Of a DNA stretch of 64,000 nt, positions 33,326-42,630 are shown in pieces. Source of the DNA: Pseudomonas sp. URMO17WK12:I2 (GTDB lineage Bacteria > Pseudomonadota > Gammaproteobacteria > Pseudomonadales > Pseudomonadaceae); NCBI RefSeq assembly GCF_003253735.1, contig NZ_QKYW01000002.1:582367-646366 (forward strand), given 5' to 3'. The translations under genes and the position numbers were made by a program. Under the pieces are notes generated by a model. The model was not told the DNA's origin and made no database searches. It saw only the letters and a program-made list of their open reading frames with translations. Position 1 is the first letter of the stretch. Each line of letters starts with the position of its first letter.

Positions 33326-34611
33326 GCCCCCTCCCAGCGACGAAACAGCACGCTGGCATTCACCCCGCCAAAGCCGAAGCCATTGGAGAGTGCATGGGTG
33401 ATCGGCATCGGGCGGGCGTTCAGCGCGACCAGATCGAGCCCCGCCGCGGCTTCGTCGGGGTCGTTGAGGTTCAGGGTCGGCGGCGCGATCTGGTCACGCA
33501 GCGCCAGCACCGTGAAGATCGCTTCGAGACCGCCGGCGGCTCCCAGCAAATGACCCGTAGCGGATTTGGTCGAGCTGATCGCCACGCCTGCACTCACACC
33601 GAACACGGCCTGGATGGCCGCCAGTTCAGCGTTATCACCAACCTGCGTGGACGTTGCATGGGCGTTGATGTGCTGCACCTCTTCAGGTTTCAGGCCTGCC
33701 TGCTGTAGCGCCTGCTGCATGGCACGGCGCGCCCCGCTGCCATCTTCGGGGCCGGCGGTAAGGTGATAGGCATCGGCGCTGGTGCCATAACCCACCACTT
33801 CGGCCAGCGGCGTAGCGCCGCGTACCAGCGCATGTTCGAGTGACTCGATCACCAGTAGCCCGGCACCTTCGGCCATGACGAACCCGTCGCGGTCACGGTC
33901 GAAGGGGCGCGACGCCTCCTGCGGCCGCTCGGCAAAGCCGGTCGACAGCGCGCGAGCAGCCGCGAAGCAGCCCAGGGTGACGCGATCGATAGCCGCCTCG
34001 GTACCGCCGCAGATGGCGATATCGGCCTCGCCGCTTCTGATCAGCCGAGCCGCATCGCCAATCGCCTGCACACCTGCCGCGCAGGCAGTCACCGGCGCGC
34101 CGAGCGGGCCCTTGAAACCGTGGCTGATCGACACGTGCCCCGCTGCCATGTTGGCGAGAAACGACGGCGCGGTGAACGGCGATAGCCGGCGTGGCCCACG
34201 CGCGTCGGTAATACGTACGGCCTCGGCCATCGCGCCGAACCCGCCCACCCCCGACGCGATGATCGTCGCCGTACGCTGCCGCGCCTCCTCGGTGCCAGGC
34301 CGCCAGCCCGCTTGCTGCAATGCCTCGTGCGCGGCTACCAGGGCGAATTCGATGAAGCGATCCATCTTCTTGCGCTCCTTGGCCGCGATAACGAGCTCGG
34401 GTCGATAGCCGGCAACCCCATCCTCCTCGAGCGAGGGCACTTGCCCGCCGACCGTCACCCCGGTGCCGTCGCTGATGGATGCCGGCAGCGTACGAATGCC
34501 CGAGCGCCCGGCCAGCAAGCGCTGCCACGCCGTCTCGGTACCACAGCCCAGGGGGCCGACGAGGCCGACCCCGGTTACCACGATGCGCTTGTGCTTGTGA
34601 AAGTTGATCAT
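33322..34611 (-). CDS. Beta-ketoacyl-ACP synthase II (FabF-like paralogue)
   Basis: Condensing enzyme that extends acyl-ACP with malonyl-ACP; 429 residues of thiolase fold. The catalytic set is present: Cys177 (VTACAAG), His318 (INAHATSTQ), Lys349 and His354 (KSATGHLLGAAGG). It is not next to acpP, fabG or other fatty-acid genes, so it is probably a second copy and not the housekeeping FabF. It lies 53 bases after the RND pump gene and overlaps the MFS gene. Possible roles are altered fatty-acid composition or tolerance to a FabF inhibitor exported by the pump (inference). Confidence 0.9.
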   Translation of the reverse strand: MINFHKHKRIVVTGVGLVGPLGCGTETAWQRLLAGRSGIRTLPASISDGTGVTVGGQVPSLEEDGVAGYRPELVIAAKERKKMDRFIEFALVAAHEALQQAGWRPGTEEARQRTATIIASGVGGFGAMAEAVRITDARGPRRLSPFTAPSFLANMAAGHVSISHGFKGPLGAPVTACAAGVQAIGDAARLIRSGEADIAICGGTEAAIDRVTLGCFAAARALSTGFAERPQEASRPFDRDRDGFVMAEGAGLLVIESLEHALVRGATPLAEVVGYGTSADAYHLTAGPEDGSGARRAMQQALQQAGLKPEEVQHINAHATSTQVGDNAELAAIQAVFGVSAGVAISSTKSATGHLLGAAGGLEAIFTVLALRDQIAPPTLNLNDPDEAAAGLDLVALNARPMPITHALSNGFGFGGVNASVLFRRWEGA

Positions 34612-34664
34612 TGCAGCCTCTCAGCCAGGTTGGCGGCGAGCAGCCCGGCACTGCTCGCCAGGAA

Positions 34665-37600
34665 TCACGGGTGCGCGTCCCTCATTTCGTCGTTCGGGCG
34701 GATCCTGAACCAGATGGCGTACATCGCCGGCAGGAACACCAGGGTCATGATGGTGCCGACGAAGGTGCCGCCGATCAGGGTGTAGGCCAGGGTGCCCCAG
34801 AACACCGAATGGGTCAGGGGGATGAAGGCGAGGATCGCCGCCAGCGCCGTCAACAACACCGGTCGGGCGCGCTGTACGGTGGCTTCGACCACCGCCTGGA
34901 ACGGCTCGAGTCCTTCGCGCTCGTTATGGTGGATCTGCCCGATCAGGATCAGCGTGTTGCGCATCAGGATCCCCGACAGCGCGATCAACCCGACCAGGGC
35001 GTTGATGCCGAACGGCTGCTGGAACAGCAACAGCACCGGCACCACACCGATCAGGCCCAGCGGCGAGGTGAGAAACACCATGACCATGGCCGAGATCGAG
35101 CGCACCTGCAGGATGATGATCAGCAGCGTCAGGGCGATCATGATCGGCAGCAGTGGCGCGATCGCCTTGCTGGCCTTGCCGGACTCCTCGATGGAGCCGG
35201 CCATCTCGATCCGGTAGCCGGCCGGTAGCGTCGCGATGATCGGTTGCAGGTCATTCCACACCGCCGTGGACACATCCGGCGGCTGCAGCCCTTCGGCGAT
35301 GTCGCCGCGCACGGTGATGGTCGGCGTGCGGTCGCGGCGGCGCAGGATCGGGTCTTCCATGCGCACATCCACTTCGCCGACCTGGGACAGCGGAATGCGC
35401 TGGCCGGCCGAGCCAACCAGGGTGAAGCCTGCGATCTTCGCCGGGTCGAGGCGAATATCCCCTGCCGCGCGACCGACCACCTGCACGGCGCGGATGTCCT
35501 CGCGCACCGAGGTGATCGGCACGCCGCTGAGCAGGAACTGCAGTTGCTGCGCCACCGCGCTGGAGCTCAGGCCAACGGCCTGCAGGCGATCCTGATCCAG
35601 GGAGAAGTGCAGCGCCGGTACCAATGGGCCCCAGTCGGCGTTCACCGTGCGCATCATCGGGCTGGCCTGCAACACGGCCTGCACGCGGCTGGCAATGTCG
35701 CGCAGCTGCACGGGGTCCGGCCCCATCACCCGGTAGGCCACCGGGTACGGTGAATACGGGCCGAACACCAGTTGGGTGACGCGCACCTTGGCCTCGGGCG
35801 CCAGGCCTTCGGAGGCCGCTTCACGGATGCGCAGCTTGAGGGCTTCACGGGCCTCCTGACTGTCGGTCAGCACCACGATCTTGGCAAACGACGGGTCGGG
35901 TAGCTCCGGTGCCATGGCCAGAAAGAACCTCGGCGGCCCCTGGCCGATATAGGCGGTGACGATCTTGGCCTCTTCCTGCTCGCGCAGCCACGACTCGACC
36001 TTGATGGCAGTGGCGTTGGTCTGCTCGATGGACGTGCCGTAGGGCATCTGCAGCTCGACCAGCACTTCCGGGCGGTCGGAAGTCGGGAAGAACTGCTTCT
36101 TCACCAGGCCCATGCCCAATATGGCCACCACGAACGCGGCGATCACCACGCCGGCCACCAGCCATTTGTGCGCGATGACGCGCCCCAGCAGGCCGCGGAA
36201 GCGGTTGTAGTGGCGGGTGTCATAGATGGCCGCGTGACCGCCCTCGACCTGCTTGATCTCGGGCAGCAGCTTCACGCCCAGGTACGGGGTGAACGCCACG
36301 GCCACCACCCAGGAGGCGATCAGCGCGATGCCGACGATCCAGAACATGTTGCTGGTGTACTCGCCGGCCGTGGACTGCGCGAAACCGTTGGGCATGAAGC
36401 CGATGGCGGTGACCAGCGTACCGGAAAGCATCGGCGCCGCGGTGTGGCTCCAGGCGTAGGCCGATGCCTTGAAGCGGTCGTAGCCCTCCTCCATCTTCAC
36501 CACCATCATTTCGATGGCGATGATGGCGTCGTCCACCAGCAGGCCCAGGGCAAGAATCAGCGAACCCAGGGTAATGCGGTCGAAATTCTTGCCGGTGGCC
36601 GCCATCACCACGAAGACGATGGCCAGGGTCAATGGCACGGCGGCAGCCACCACCACCCCCACGCGCCAGCCCATGCTTATGAAGCAGACCAGCATCACCA
36701 CCAGCAGGGCGACGAAGAACTTGACCATGAACTCATCGACGGACGAGCTGATGTTGACCGCCTGGTCGGTGACCTTATCCAGGGTCATGCCCAGCGGCAT
36801 GGCGTCATTGATGCTCGCCGTTTCCGCCTCCAGCGCCGCGCCGAGGTCGAGGCCGTTCCAGCCCTCGCGCATCACCACGCCGAGCAGCAGCGCGGGCTCG
36901 CCCCCGTTGCGCACCAGAAAGGTGGCGGGGTCTTCGTAGCCACGCTCCACGGTCGCCACGTCGGCAAGTTTCAGGGTCCGGCCCTGTACGGCAATCGGCG
37001 TCTCACGGATCTTCGCCAGCTTGTCGAAGGCGCCATCCAGGCGCATCACCACTTGCGGGCCGCTGGTATCCACCGAGCCGGCTGGGGTCAGCGCGTTCTG
37101 GCTGTTGAGCGCGGCGAAGATGTCCTGTGCGGTCACGCCCAGGGTCGCCAGCCGGTCATGGGAAAAGGCCACGAAAATGCGCTCGGCCTGTTCGCCGATG
37201 ATGTTGACCTTCTTCACCCCCGGCACATGCAGCAGGCGCTGACGCAGCGACTCGGCATCGCGCACCAGTTGGCGCTGCGGTTCGCCCCTGGCCTTCAGGG
37301 CATACACCGCGAAGGTCACATCGGAAAACTCGTCGTTGATCATTGGCCCGATAACGCCGACCGGCAATGTCCTGGCTTCATCACCGAGCTTCTTGCGGGC
37401 CTGGTAGAACTCCTCCTGCACCTGCGACGGCGGCGTGCTGTCGAGCAACGACACCATGGTGAACGCCAGGCCGGCGCGGGTGTAGGTTTCGCTGCGGTCG
37501 TACCACTTCAGTTCCTGCATGCGCTTTTCCAGGGGCTCGGCGACCTGGTCCTGCATCTCCTGGGCAGTGGCGCCCGGCCAGGCGGTGATGATGGTCATCT

Positions 37601-37745
37601 GCTTGACGGTGAAGGGCGGATCCTCGGCGCGGCCCAATTGGAAAAACGCCAGCGTGCCGGCCACCGCGATCAGCAGGATCAGAAACAGCGTGATGGAACG
37701 CTCGCGCACGGCCAGGGCCGACAGGTTGAAACGCCCCCCGCTCAT
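34665..37745 (-). CDS. RND efflux pump inner-membrane subunit (HAE1 family)
   Basis: A 1026-residue proton-driven exporter with the RND plan: TM1 at VRERSITLFLILLIAVAGTL, a large periplasmic loop, TM2-7, a second loop and TM8-12. The TM4 proton relay is LILALGLLVDDAIIAIE with the Asp-Asp pair. Residues FQLGRAEDPPFTVKQMTI resemble the MexK/TriC branch. It overlaps the adaptor gene by 4 bases (ATGA). It works with that adaptor and probably the divergent outer-membrane channel. Substrates unknown. Confidence 0.93.
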   Translation of the reverse strand: MSGGRFNLSALAVRERSITLFLILLIAVAGTLAFFQLGRAEDPPFTVKQMTIITAWPGATAQEMQDQVAEPLEKRMQELKWYDRSETYTRAGLAFTMVSLLDSTPPSQVQEEFYQARKKLGDEARTLPVGVIGPMINDEFSDVTFAVYALKARGEPQRQLVRDAESLRQRLLHVPGVKKVNIIGEQAERIFVAFSHDRLATLGVTAQDIFAALNSQNALTPAGSVDTSGPQVVMRLDGAFDKLAKIRETPIAVQGRTLKLADVATVERGYEDPATFLVRNGGEPALLLGVVMREGWNGLDLGAALEAETASINDAMPLGMTLDKVTDQAVNISSSVDEFMVKFFVALLVVMLVCFISMGWRVGVVVAAAVPLTLAIVFVVMAATGKNFDRITLGSLILALGLLVDDAIIAIEMMVVKMEEGYDRFKASAYAWSHTAAPMLSGTLVTAIGFMPNGFAQSTAGEYTSNMFWIVGIALIASWVVAVAFTPYLGVKLLPEIKQVEGGHAAIYDTRHYNRFRGLLGRVIAHKWLVAGVVIAAFVVAILGMGLVKKQFFPTSDRPEVLVELQMPYGTSIEQTNATAIKVESWLREQEEAKIVTAYIGQGPPRFFLAMAPELPDPSFAKIVVLTDSQEAREALKLRIREAASEGLAPEAKVRVTQLVFGPYSPYPVAYRVMGPDPVQLRDIASRVQAVLQASPMMRTVNADWGPLVPALHFSLDQDRLQAVGLSSSAVAQQLQFLLSGVPITSVREDIRAVQVVGRAAGDIRLDPAKIAGFTLVGSAGQRIPLSQVGEVDVRMEDPILRRRDRTPTITVRGDIAEGLQPPDVSTAVWNDLQPIIATLPAGYRIEMAGSIEESGKASKAIAPLLPIMIALTLLIIILQVRSISAMVMVFLTSPLGLIGVVPVLLLFQQPFGINALVGLIALSGILMRNTLILIGQIHHNEREGLEPFQAVVEATVQRARPVLLTALAAILAFIPLTHSVFWGTLAYTLIGGTFVGTIMTLVFLPAMYAIWFRIRPNDEMRDAHP

Positions 37746-38848
37746 GGCTGGCTCCCGGCTACCGACGCAGCCGCCTGGGCAAGTCGCACTTGCTGGCCAT
37801 CACGCAGCAGGTGGGCACCGAGGGCCACCACCTGCTCGCCGGCATCGAGCTTGCCGGCGACGCGCGCCGCATCATCGCCGATAGCCACGACCTGAACGGG
37901 GCGCCAGGAGACTTTCGCCGGCTCGCCGGCAATTACCCACACGCCCGTGCCATTGCCTGGGTCGTAGAGCGCGGCGATGGGCACCTGCAGCACTTGAGTG
38001 GCGTTCTTGCCCTCTGCGATGTTCAGGGTAATGGTCGAGCCGAGCGGCGCGTTTGCCAGCGCACCGTCGAGCACATACCTGGCTTCGAAGGTGCGAGTGG
38101 TTGCATCCGCGGCCTCGGAGAGCAAACGCAGCTTGGCCGCGACGGCAGCGCCGTTGTTGTTGCCATAGAGGGTGGCTTGAGCCGTGGAGCCCGGCGCCGG
38201 GCGCAGGGTTTCGGGAAGGTGCACGATGGCTTCGCGCTGCCCTGCCCGCGCCAATCGCACCACCGGTTGCCCGGCACTGACTACCTGGCCGGGCTCGGCC
38301 AGGGTATCCATCACCACGCCATCGGCGTCGGCCAGCAGCGCCGCGTAGCCGGTGGCATTGCGCGCCACATCAGCCTGGGCTTGCGCCGCGCTGAGCTGCG
38401 CCTTGGCGGAATCAGCGGCTGCCTTGATCTGATCGTACGCCGACGCCGACACCGCACCAGCGGCTACCAGGCCGCGATAACGCGCCTTATCGTCAGCCGT
38501 CTGCCTGGCCAGCGCCCGGGCAGATGCGACGGCCTCCTGCTGCGCCCGCGCCTGCAGCTGCAGGTCGACGGGGTCGAGGCGCATCAGCGACTGGCCGCGT
38601 TTGACCGTTTCGCCGGTATCGACCAGGCGCTCCAGCACCTTGCCCGACACGCGAAAGCCAAGGTCGCTCTGGGTGCGCGCGACCACAACACCGGTAAAGG
38701 AACGAGCGGCCCCGGAGGCCTGCTCGACCGCTGCCACCCGAACCAGCGGCGGCTTGTTGCGGGGGTCTTTCTGGACAGACGAATCGCCGCACGCCACCAG
38801 GACGAGAGGCAACAGGCAAACGGCAAGAACGGCGGGCACGAGGCGCAT
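37742..38848 (-). CDS. RND efflux periplasmic adaptor lipoprotein (MFP family)
   Basis: A 368-residue adaptor bridging pump and outer-membrane channel. A lipobox LVAC follows the hydrophobic start (MRLVPAVLAVCLLPLVLVAC), so it is anchored to the inner membrane by lipid. The lipoyl/barrel-sandwich halves are FRVSGKVLERLVDTGETVKRGQ and VVMDTLAEPGQVVSAGQPVVRL, with an alpha-helical hairpin between them rich in Ala and Gln. The ATG giving the clean lipoprotein start is chosen; ATG 38857 and GTG 38860 are also possible. It is first gene of the efflux operon, whose promoter carries the TetR-type operator. Confidence 0.9.
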   Translation of the reverse strand: MRLVPAVLAVCLLPLVLVACGDSSVQKDPRNKPPLVRVAAVEQASGAARSFTGVVVARTQSDLGFRVSGKVLERLVDTGETVKRGQSLMRLDPVDLQLQARAQQEAVASARALARQTADDKARYRGLVAAGAVSASAYDQIKAAADSAKAQLSAAQAQADVARNATGYAALLADADGVVMDTLAEPGQVVSAGQPVVRLARAGQREAIVHLPETLRPAPGSTAQATLYGNNNGAAVAAKLRLLSEAADATTRTFEARYVLDGALANAPLGSTITLNIAEGKNATQVLQVPIAALYDPGNGTGVWVIAGEPAKVSWRPVQVVAIGDDAARVAGKLDAGEQVVALGAHLLRDGQQVRLAQAAASVAGSQP

Positions 38849-38882
38849 GGGTTCCATCACTCAAGAGCAATTCAGGAACCCT

Positions 38883-38918
38883 ATCTTTAAACCAGTGACC
38901 AATATTGTCAATGGTCAC
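38883..38918 (-). promoter_or_regulatory. Adaptor/pump promoter with TetR operator
   Basis: GTGACCA (38895-38901) and TGGTCAC (38912-38918) form a 7-10-7 inverted repeat. On the minus strand a perfect -35 TTGACA (complement of 38906-38911) lies inside the spacer and a -10-like TAAAGA/AAAGAT follows at 16-17 bases. Binding would cover the -35 and repress the adaptor gene. Confidence 0.8.
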
Positions 38919-38928
38919 AAGCATATGA

Positions 38929-39543
38929 CTATGGAGCCAGGCTGCGTAATATCAGCGCCGGCAGGTGCGCGGCGGCCTCGGCGGCGTTGTCCAGGTTGTA
39001 TTGCAGCTGGGCGGAATTGACGTAGGGCCGCAGGATCAGAAAGATCGCATTGGTGGTTTCGTCCAGCGGCGTCTTGCGCTCGAATTCGCCGGTTTCACGG
39101 CCCTCGAGGAGAATCTGCTGGATCAGCTCGCGAATGCGCAACTCGTGGGCCTTGACCGAGGGCCATTGGTCGCGCGACGCCACCGCGGCGATGTCGTAGA
39201 GCTTGCGGTCGTGAAAGAAAAGATCACTGCCGGCCTCTGAAATCGAGCGAAACAGGCGCCTCAGCTTCTCCGAAGCACTCGGCGCGTCGGCCAGTGCCGC
39301 CTCGACGATGCCCATGATCATGGCCAGGCGATTGGTGCAGATCACCCCACCGATCGCCTGCTTGGAATCGAAGAACTTGTAGATGTAGGCCTTGGAAAAA
39401 CCGATCACCTTGGCAAGGTCCGAAACCGTGGTTTTCTCATAGCCGTAGTGGCCGAAATGCTGGGTCGCGGCGTTGATGATCTGGTCGCGGATCTCGTGAT
39501 CCTGCGGCCCGCGTGTGGTCGAGGTGTTCATATCGTCGTTCAT
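38929..39543 (-). CDS. TetR-family repressor of the RND efflux locus
   Basis: A 204-residue TetR protein. The HTH is IINAATQHFGHYGYEKTTVS and DLAKVIGFSKAYIYKFFDSK (about 22-62). The C-terminal domain LFFHDRKLYDIAAVASRDQW resembles regulators of RND pumps. GGAGGT lies 11 bases before the ATG, a little far; Met5 is an alternative. It sits between two copies of the same operator (38895-38918 and 39583-39606), so it should repress the adaptor/pump genes, the channel gene and possibly itself. Confidence 0.93.
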   Translation of the reverse strand: MNDDMNTSTTRGPQDHEIRDQIINAATQHFGHYGYEKTTVSDLAKVIGFSKAYIYKFFDSKQAIGGVICTNRLAMIMGIVEAALADAPSASEKLRRLFRSISEAGSDLFFHDRKLYDIAAVASRDQWPSVKAHELRIRELIQQILLEGRETGEFERKTPLDETTNAIFLILRPYVNSAQLQYNLDNAAEAAAHLPALILRSLAP

Positions 39544-39572
39544 GCCTAGAGCTTACCTCCACGGTGAGCTGA

Positions 39573-39606
39573 TTGACAGCGAGTGACCAATCTATAATAT
39601 GGTCAC
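39573..39606 (+). promoter_or_regulatory. Channel-gene promoter with second copy of TetR operator
   Basis: GTGACCA (39583-39589) and TGGTCAC (39600-39606), again with a 10-base spacer. TTGACA (39573-39578) and TAATAT (39595-39600), 16 bases apart, give a good plus-strand promoter in which the operator covers the spacer and -10. Confidence 0.8.
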
Positions 39607-39633
39607 TATCTATTTTCGCCTACGAGAATTCCC

Positions 39634-41085
39634 ATGCCTGCCATGCGCACCCTTGCCCTCGTGATCAGCACCAGCCTCGCGGCGGGGTGCGCGGTCGGCC
39701 CGGATTACCATCGCCCGGACGCCCCGCTGGCCGACCATTACCAGGGTCAGGCCGCCGTGGAACGGCGAGCCGCGGTGGCACCGGCCAGTTTCGCCCGCTG
39801 GTGGGCGGGCTTTGGCGACGCCCAGCTGAGTGCGTTGATCGACGACGCCCTGGCACAGAACCTCGATATCGCCCAGGCCCGGGCCCGCGTGCTGCAAGCC
39901 CGTGCCGGCCTGGGCGCCGCCAATGCGGCGCTGCTGCCCTCGGCCACGGTCAACGGTCAGGCCGCACGTGCCTATCAATCGGTGGAAACGCCACTGGGCC
40001 GGGTGCTGGACGCCACGCCCGGCTACGACCGCTATGGTAATAGCTACGAGGCCAACCTCGAAGCGAGCTGGGAGCTGGATGTATTTGGCGGCCTGCGCCG
40101 TGGCGAGGAAGCCGCCCTGGCGGACTACCAGGCGTCGGAAGCCGGCATCGTCGCCACGCGGTTGGCGGTCGCCGCGCAGACTGCCGACATCTACACCAGC
40201 ATCCGCGGCCTGCAGGCACGCCTGGCGATTGCCAGGCGGCAGGTCGATACCCAGCAGGCGTTGCTGGACAAGGTGCGCCTGCTGCACAGCCGGGGCCTGG
40301 CCGCCGAGTATCAGGTACAGCAGACCGAAGGCGAGCTCGCCCATGTGAGGGCCAGCATGCCGGTGTTGCAGGCGGGCCTCGATGCGGCCATGAACGCGCT
40401 GGATGTGATGCTCGGCAGCGCGCCGGGTACCCACCGCGCCGAACTCGCTGCGGCAAGCGCCATTCCACGCGCGCCGCAGCTCGCGGCGACGGGCACGCCC
40501 GCTGACCTGCTGCGCCGCCGGCCCGACCTGATCGCCGCCGAGCGCCGACTGGTGGCTGCCAATGCGCGCATCGGCGAGGCGATCAGCGAGTACTACCCGA
40601 AATTCTCACTCAGCGCCCTGCTTGGCAGTGCCACCACGCAAAGCGGCAACCTGTTCAGCGCTGGCGCCGCGCAATCGGCAGGCGTGCTGGGCCTGCGCTG
40701 GCGGCTGTTCGACTTCGGGCGCATCAACGCCCAGATCGACCTCGCCAAAGGCCAGGAAGCCGAGGCCCTCGCGGCCTATCGTGAGTCGGTACTGCGCGCC
40801 AGTGAGGATGTGGAGAATGCCTTCTCGGCACTGGTCAACCGCGAGACCCAGGCGGCTACCCTGACGGCCGGCGAAAACTCCCTGGCAAGCGCCCGGCAAT
40901 CGTCCTTCACCGCCTATCGGAACGGCACCGCCAGCCTGATTGAGGTGCTCAACGCCGACCAGACCCTGCTGCGCACCGCAGACGCCCGGGCGCAAGCCCA
41001 GACCGAATCGGCCCGCGCCGCCATTGCTGCCTTCAGGGCGCTGGGTGGCGGTTGGGCCCCAGCGGAACACCTGGTGATCCGCTGA
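39634..41085 (+). CDS. Outer-membrane efflux channel lipoprotein (OprM/NodT family)
   Basis: A 483-residue TolC-like channel. The lipobox LAAGC gives lipid-modified Cys19, followed by AVGPDYHRPD as in OprM. Two repeats of the OEP domain follow, with ARWWAGFGDAQLSALIDDAL, ANLEASWELDVFGGLRRGEE, the segment LLRRRPDLIAAERRLVAANA and the final DFGRINAQIDLAKGQEAEAL. It is divergent from the TetR and adaptor/pump genes but shares their operator, so it should be the third part of the pump. Met4 is an alternative start. Confidence 0.92.
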   Translation: MPAMRTLALVISTSLAAGCAVGPDYHRPDAPLADHYQGQAAVERRAAVAPASFARWWAGFGDAQLSALIDDALAQNLDIAQARARVLQARAGLGAANAALLPSATVNGQAARAYQSVETPLGRVLDATPGYDRYGNSYEANLEASWELDVFGGLRRGEEAALADYQASEAGIVATRLAVAAQTADIYTSIRGLQARLAIARRQVDTQQALLDKVRLLHSRGLAAEYQVQQTEGELAHVRASMPVLQAGLDAAMNALDVMLGSAPGTHRAELAAASAIPRAPQLAATGTPADLLRRRPDLIAAERRLVAANARIGEAISEYYPKFSLSALLGSATTQSGNLFSAGAAQSAGVLGLRWRLFDFGRINAQIDLAKGQEAEALAAYRESVLRASEDVENAFSALVNRETQAATLTAGENSLASARQSSFTAYRNGTASLIEVLNADQTLLRTADARAQAQTESARAAIAAFRALGGGWAPAEHLVIR

Positions 41086-41121
41086 GGCTGAGGGATCCGC
41101 CGTGGCCGATTGCAACCGACC

Positions 41122-42630
41122 TCAGGCCTCTTCCTCCTGGAAGGCCTCTTCTCGTTTCTTGCGAAAGGCTGGCAAGACCATCATGACCAGCAGGATCGCC
41201 GATGCCGCGAACAGCACCGCGCTGATCGGCCGGTCCACCAGCACTGCGGGATCGCCCTGGGAAATCAGCAGCGCGCGGCGCAGGTTGGTTTCCAGCAGCG
41301 GCCCCAGCACGAAACCGAGCAGCAGCGGGCCGGGCTCGCACCTGGCCTTGCGAAACAGATAGCCGAGCAGGCCGAAGATGATCACCAGCGCCACGTCGAA
41401 ACCACGGTTGTTGACGCTGTACACACCCACGCAGCAGAACAGCAGGATCGCCGGGAACAGCAGGCGGTAAGGCACCTTGAGCAGGCGCACCCACAGGCCG
41501 ATCAGTGGCAGGTTGATCACCAGCAGCATCACGTTGCCGATCCACATGCTGGCGATCAGCCCCCAGAACAGCGCCGGCTGGTGGGTGATCACCGAAGGGC
41601 CCGGGGTGATGCCATGGATCATCATGGCACCGAGCATCATCGCCATGATCGAGTTGGACGGGATGCCCAGCGTCAACAGTGGAATGAACGACGATTGTGC
41701 CCCGGCGTTGTTGGCCGCCTCTGGCGCGGCGACACCTTCCACCAGGCCGGTGCCGAACTTCTCCGGGGTCTTGGAAACCTTTTTCTCCAGCGAATAGGCA
41801 CTGAACGCACTCAGGGTCGCGCCACCGCCGGGCAAGACGCCCAGGAAGGTGCCCAGCGTGGTGCCGCGCAGGGTCGCCGGCCAGGCCTTGCGAAAGTCTT
41901 CGCGGGTCGGCCACAGGCGGGTGATCTTGCCGGCCAGCGAGCCGCGCGCCTCGCGCTGTTCCAGGTTGACGGCAATCTCGGCGATGCCGAACAGGCCGAC
42001 GGCGATGACCACGAAGTCGATGCCGTCATACAGATCGGTCGAGCCGAAGGTCAGGCGCGTGGTGCCGCTGCTGACGTCCATGCCCACCATGCCCAGCAGC
42101 AGGCCCAGGCACACCATGCCAATCGCCTTGATCACCGAACCGCTGGCCAGGATGGTCGCCGCCAGCAACCCGAAGACCGTCAGCGCGACGTATTCGGCCG
42201 GCCCGAACGACAGCGCGAACTTCGACAGCACCGGCCCGGCAAAGGCCAGCGCCACCGTGGCGACCGTCCCGGCGAAGAACGACGCCAGCGCCGCCGTTGC
42301 CAGGGCCGCCCCTGCCCGCCCCTGCTTGGCCATGGCATGGCCATCGAGCGCGGTCACCACCGCCGAGGCCTCCCCCGGCAGGTTGACCAGAATCGCGGTG
42401 GTCGAGCCGCCGTACTGGGCGCCGTAGAAAATGCCGGCAAGCATGATCAGCGCCGCCAGCGGCGGTAGGAAGTAGGTGATCGGCAGCAGAATCGCTACCG
42501 TGGCAGTCGGGCCGATACCCGGCAGCACGCCGATCAGGGTGCCCAGCAGGGCACCGATCAGGCAGAACGCCAGGTTGGTCGGACTCAGGGCTTCCGAGAA
42601 GCCCAGGTACAGGAGATCGAGAAACTCCAT
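41122..42630 (-). CDS. tctA: Tripartite tricarboxylate transporter, large permease TctA
   Basis: A 502-residue, roughly 12-TM permease of a TTT importer. The TctA signature region GVLPGIGPTATVAILLPITY near the N-terminus and its repeat GVLPGGGATLSAFSAYSLEK, plus GIPSNSIMAMMLGAMMIHGI, are diagnostic. The start overlaps the TctB stop by one base (TGATG). A basic/acidic tail FRKKREEAFQEEEA ends it. It carries di- or tricarboxylates, or sometimes aromatic acids, with the help of TctC and TctB. Confidence 0.94.
   Translation of the reverse strand: MEFLDLLYLGFSEALSPTNLAFCLIGALLGTLIGVLPGIGPTATVAILLPITYFLPPLAALIMLAGIFYGAQYGGSTTAILVNLPGEASAVVTALDGHAMAKQGRAGAALATAALASFFAGTVATVALAFAGPVLSKFALSFGPAEYVALTVFGLLAATILASGSVIKAIGMVCLGLLLGMVGMDVSSGTTRLTFGSTDLYDGIDFVVIAVGLFGIAEIAVNLEQREARGSLAGKITRLWPTREDFRKAWPATLRGTTLGTFLGVLPGGGATLSAFSAYSLEKKVSKTPEKFGTGLVEGVAAPEAANNAGAQSSFIPLLTLGIPSNSIMAMMLGAMMIHGITPGPSVITHQPALFWGLIASMWIGNVMLLVINLPLIGLWVRLLKVPYRLLFPAILLFCCVGVYSVNNRGFDVALVIIFGLLGYLFRKARCEPGPLLLGFVLGPLLETNLRRALLISQGDPAVLVDRPISAVLFAASAILLVMMVLPAFRKKREEAFQEEEA

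Noticed and set aside
36168..37895. 575-residue plus-strand open frame opposite the RND pump
   Set aside because: Shadow frame; the minus strand encodes a canonical RND protein.
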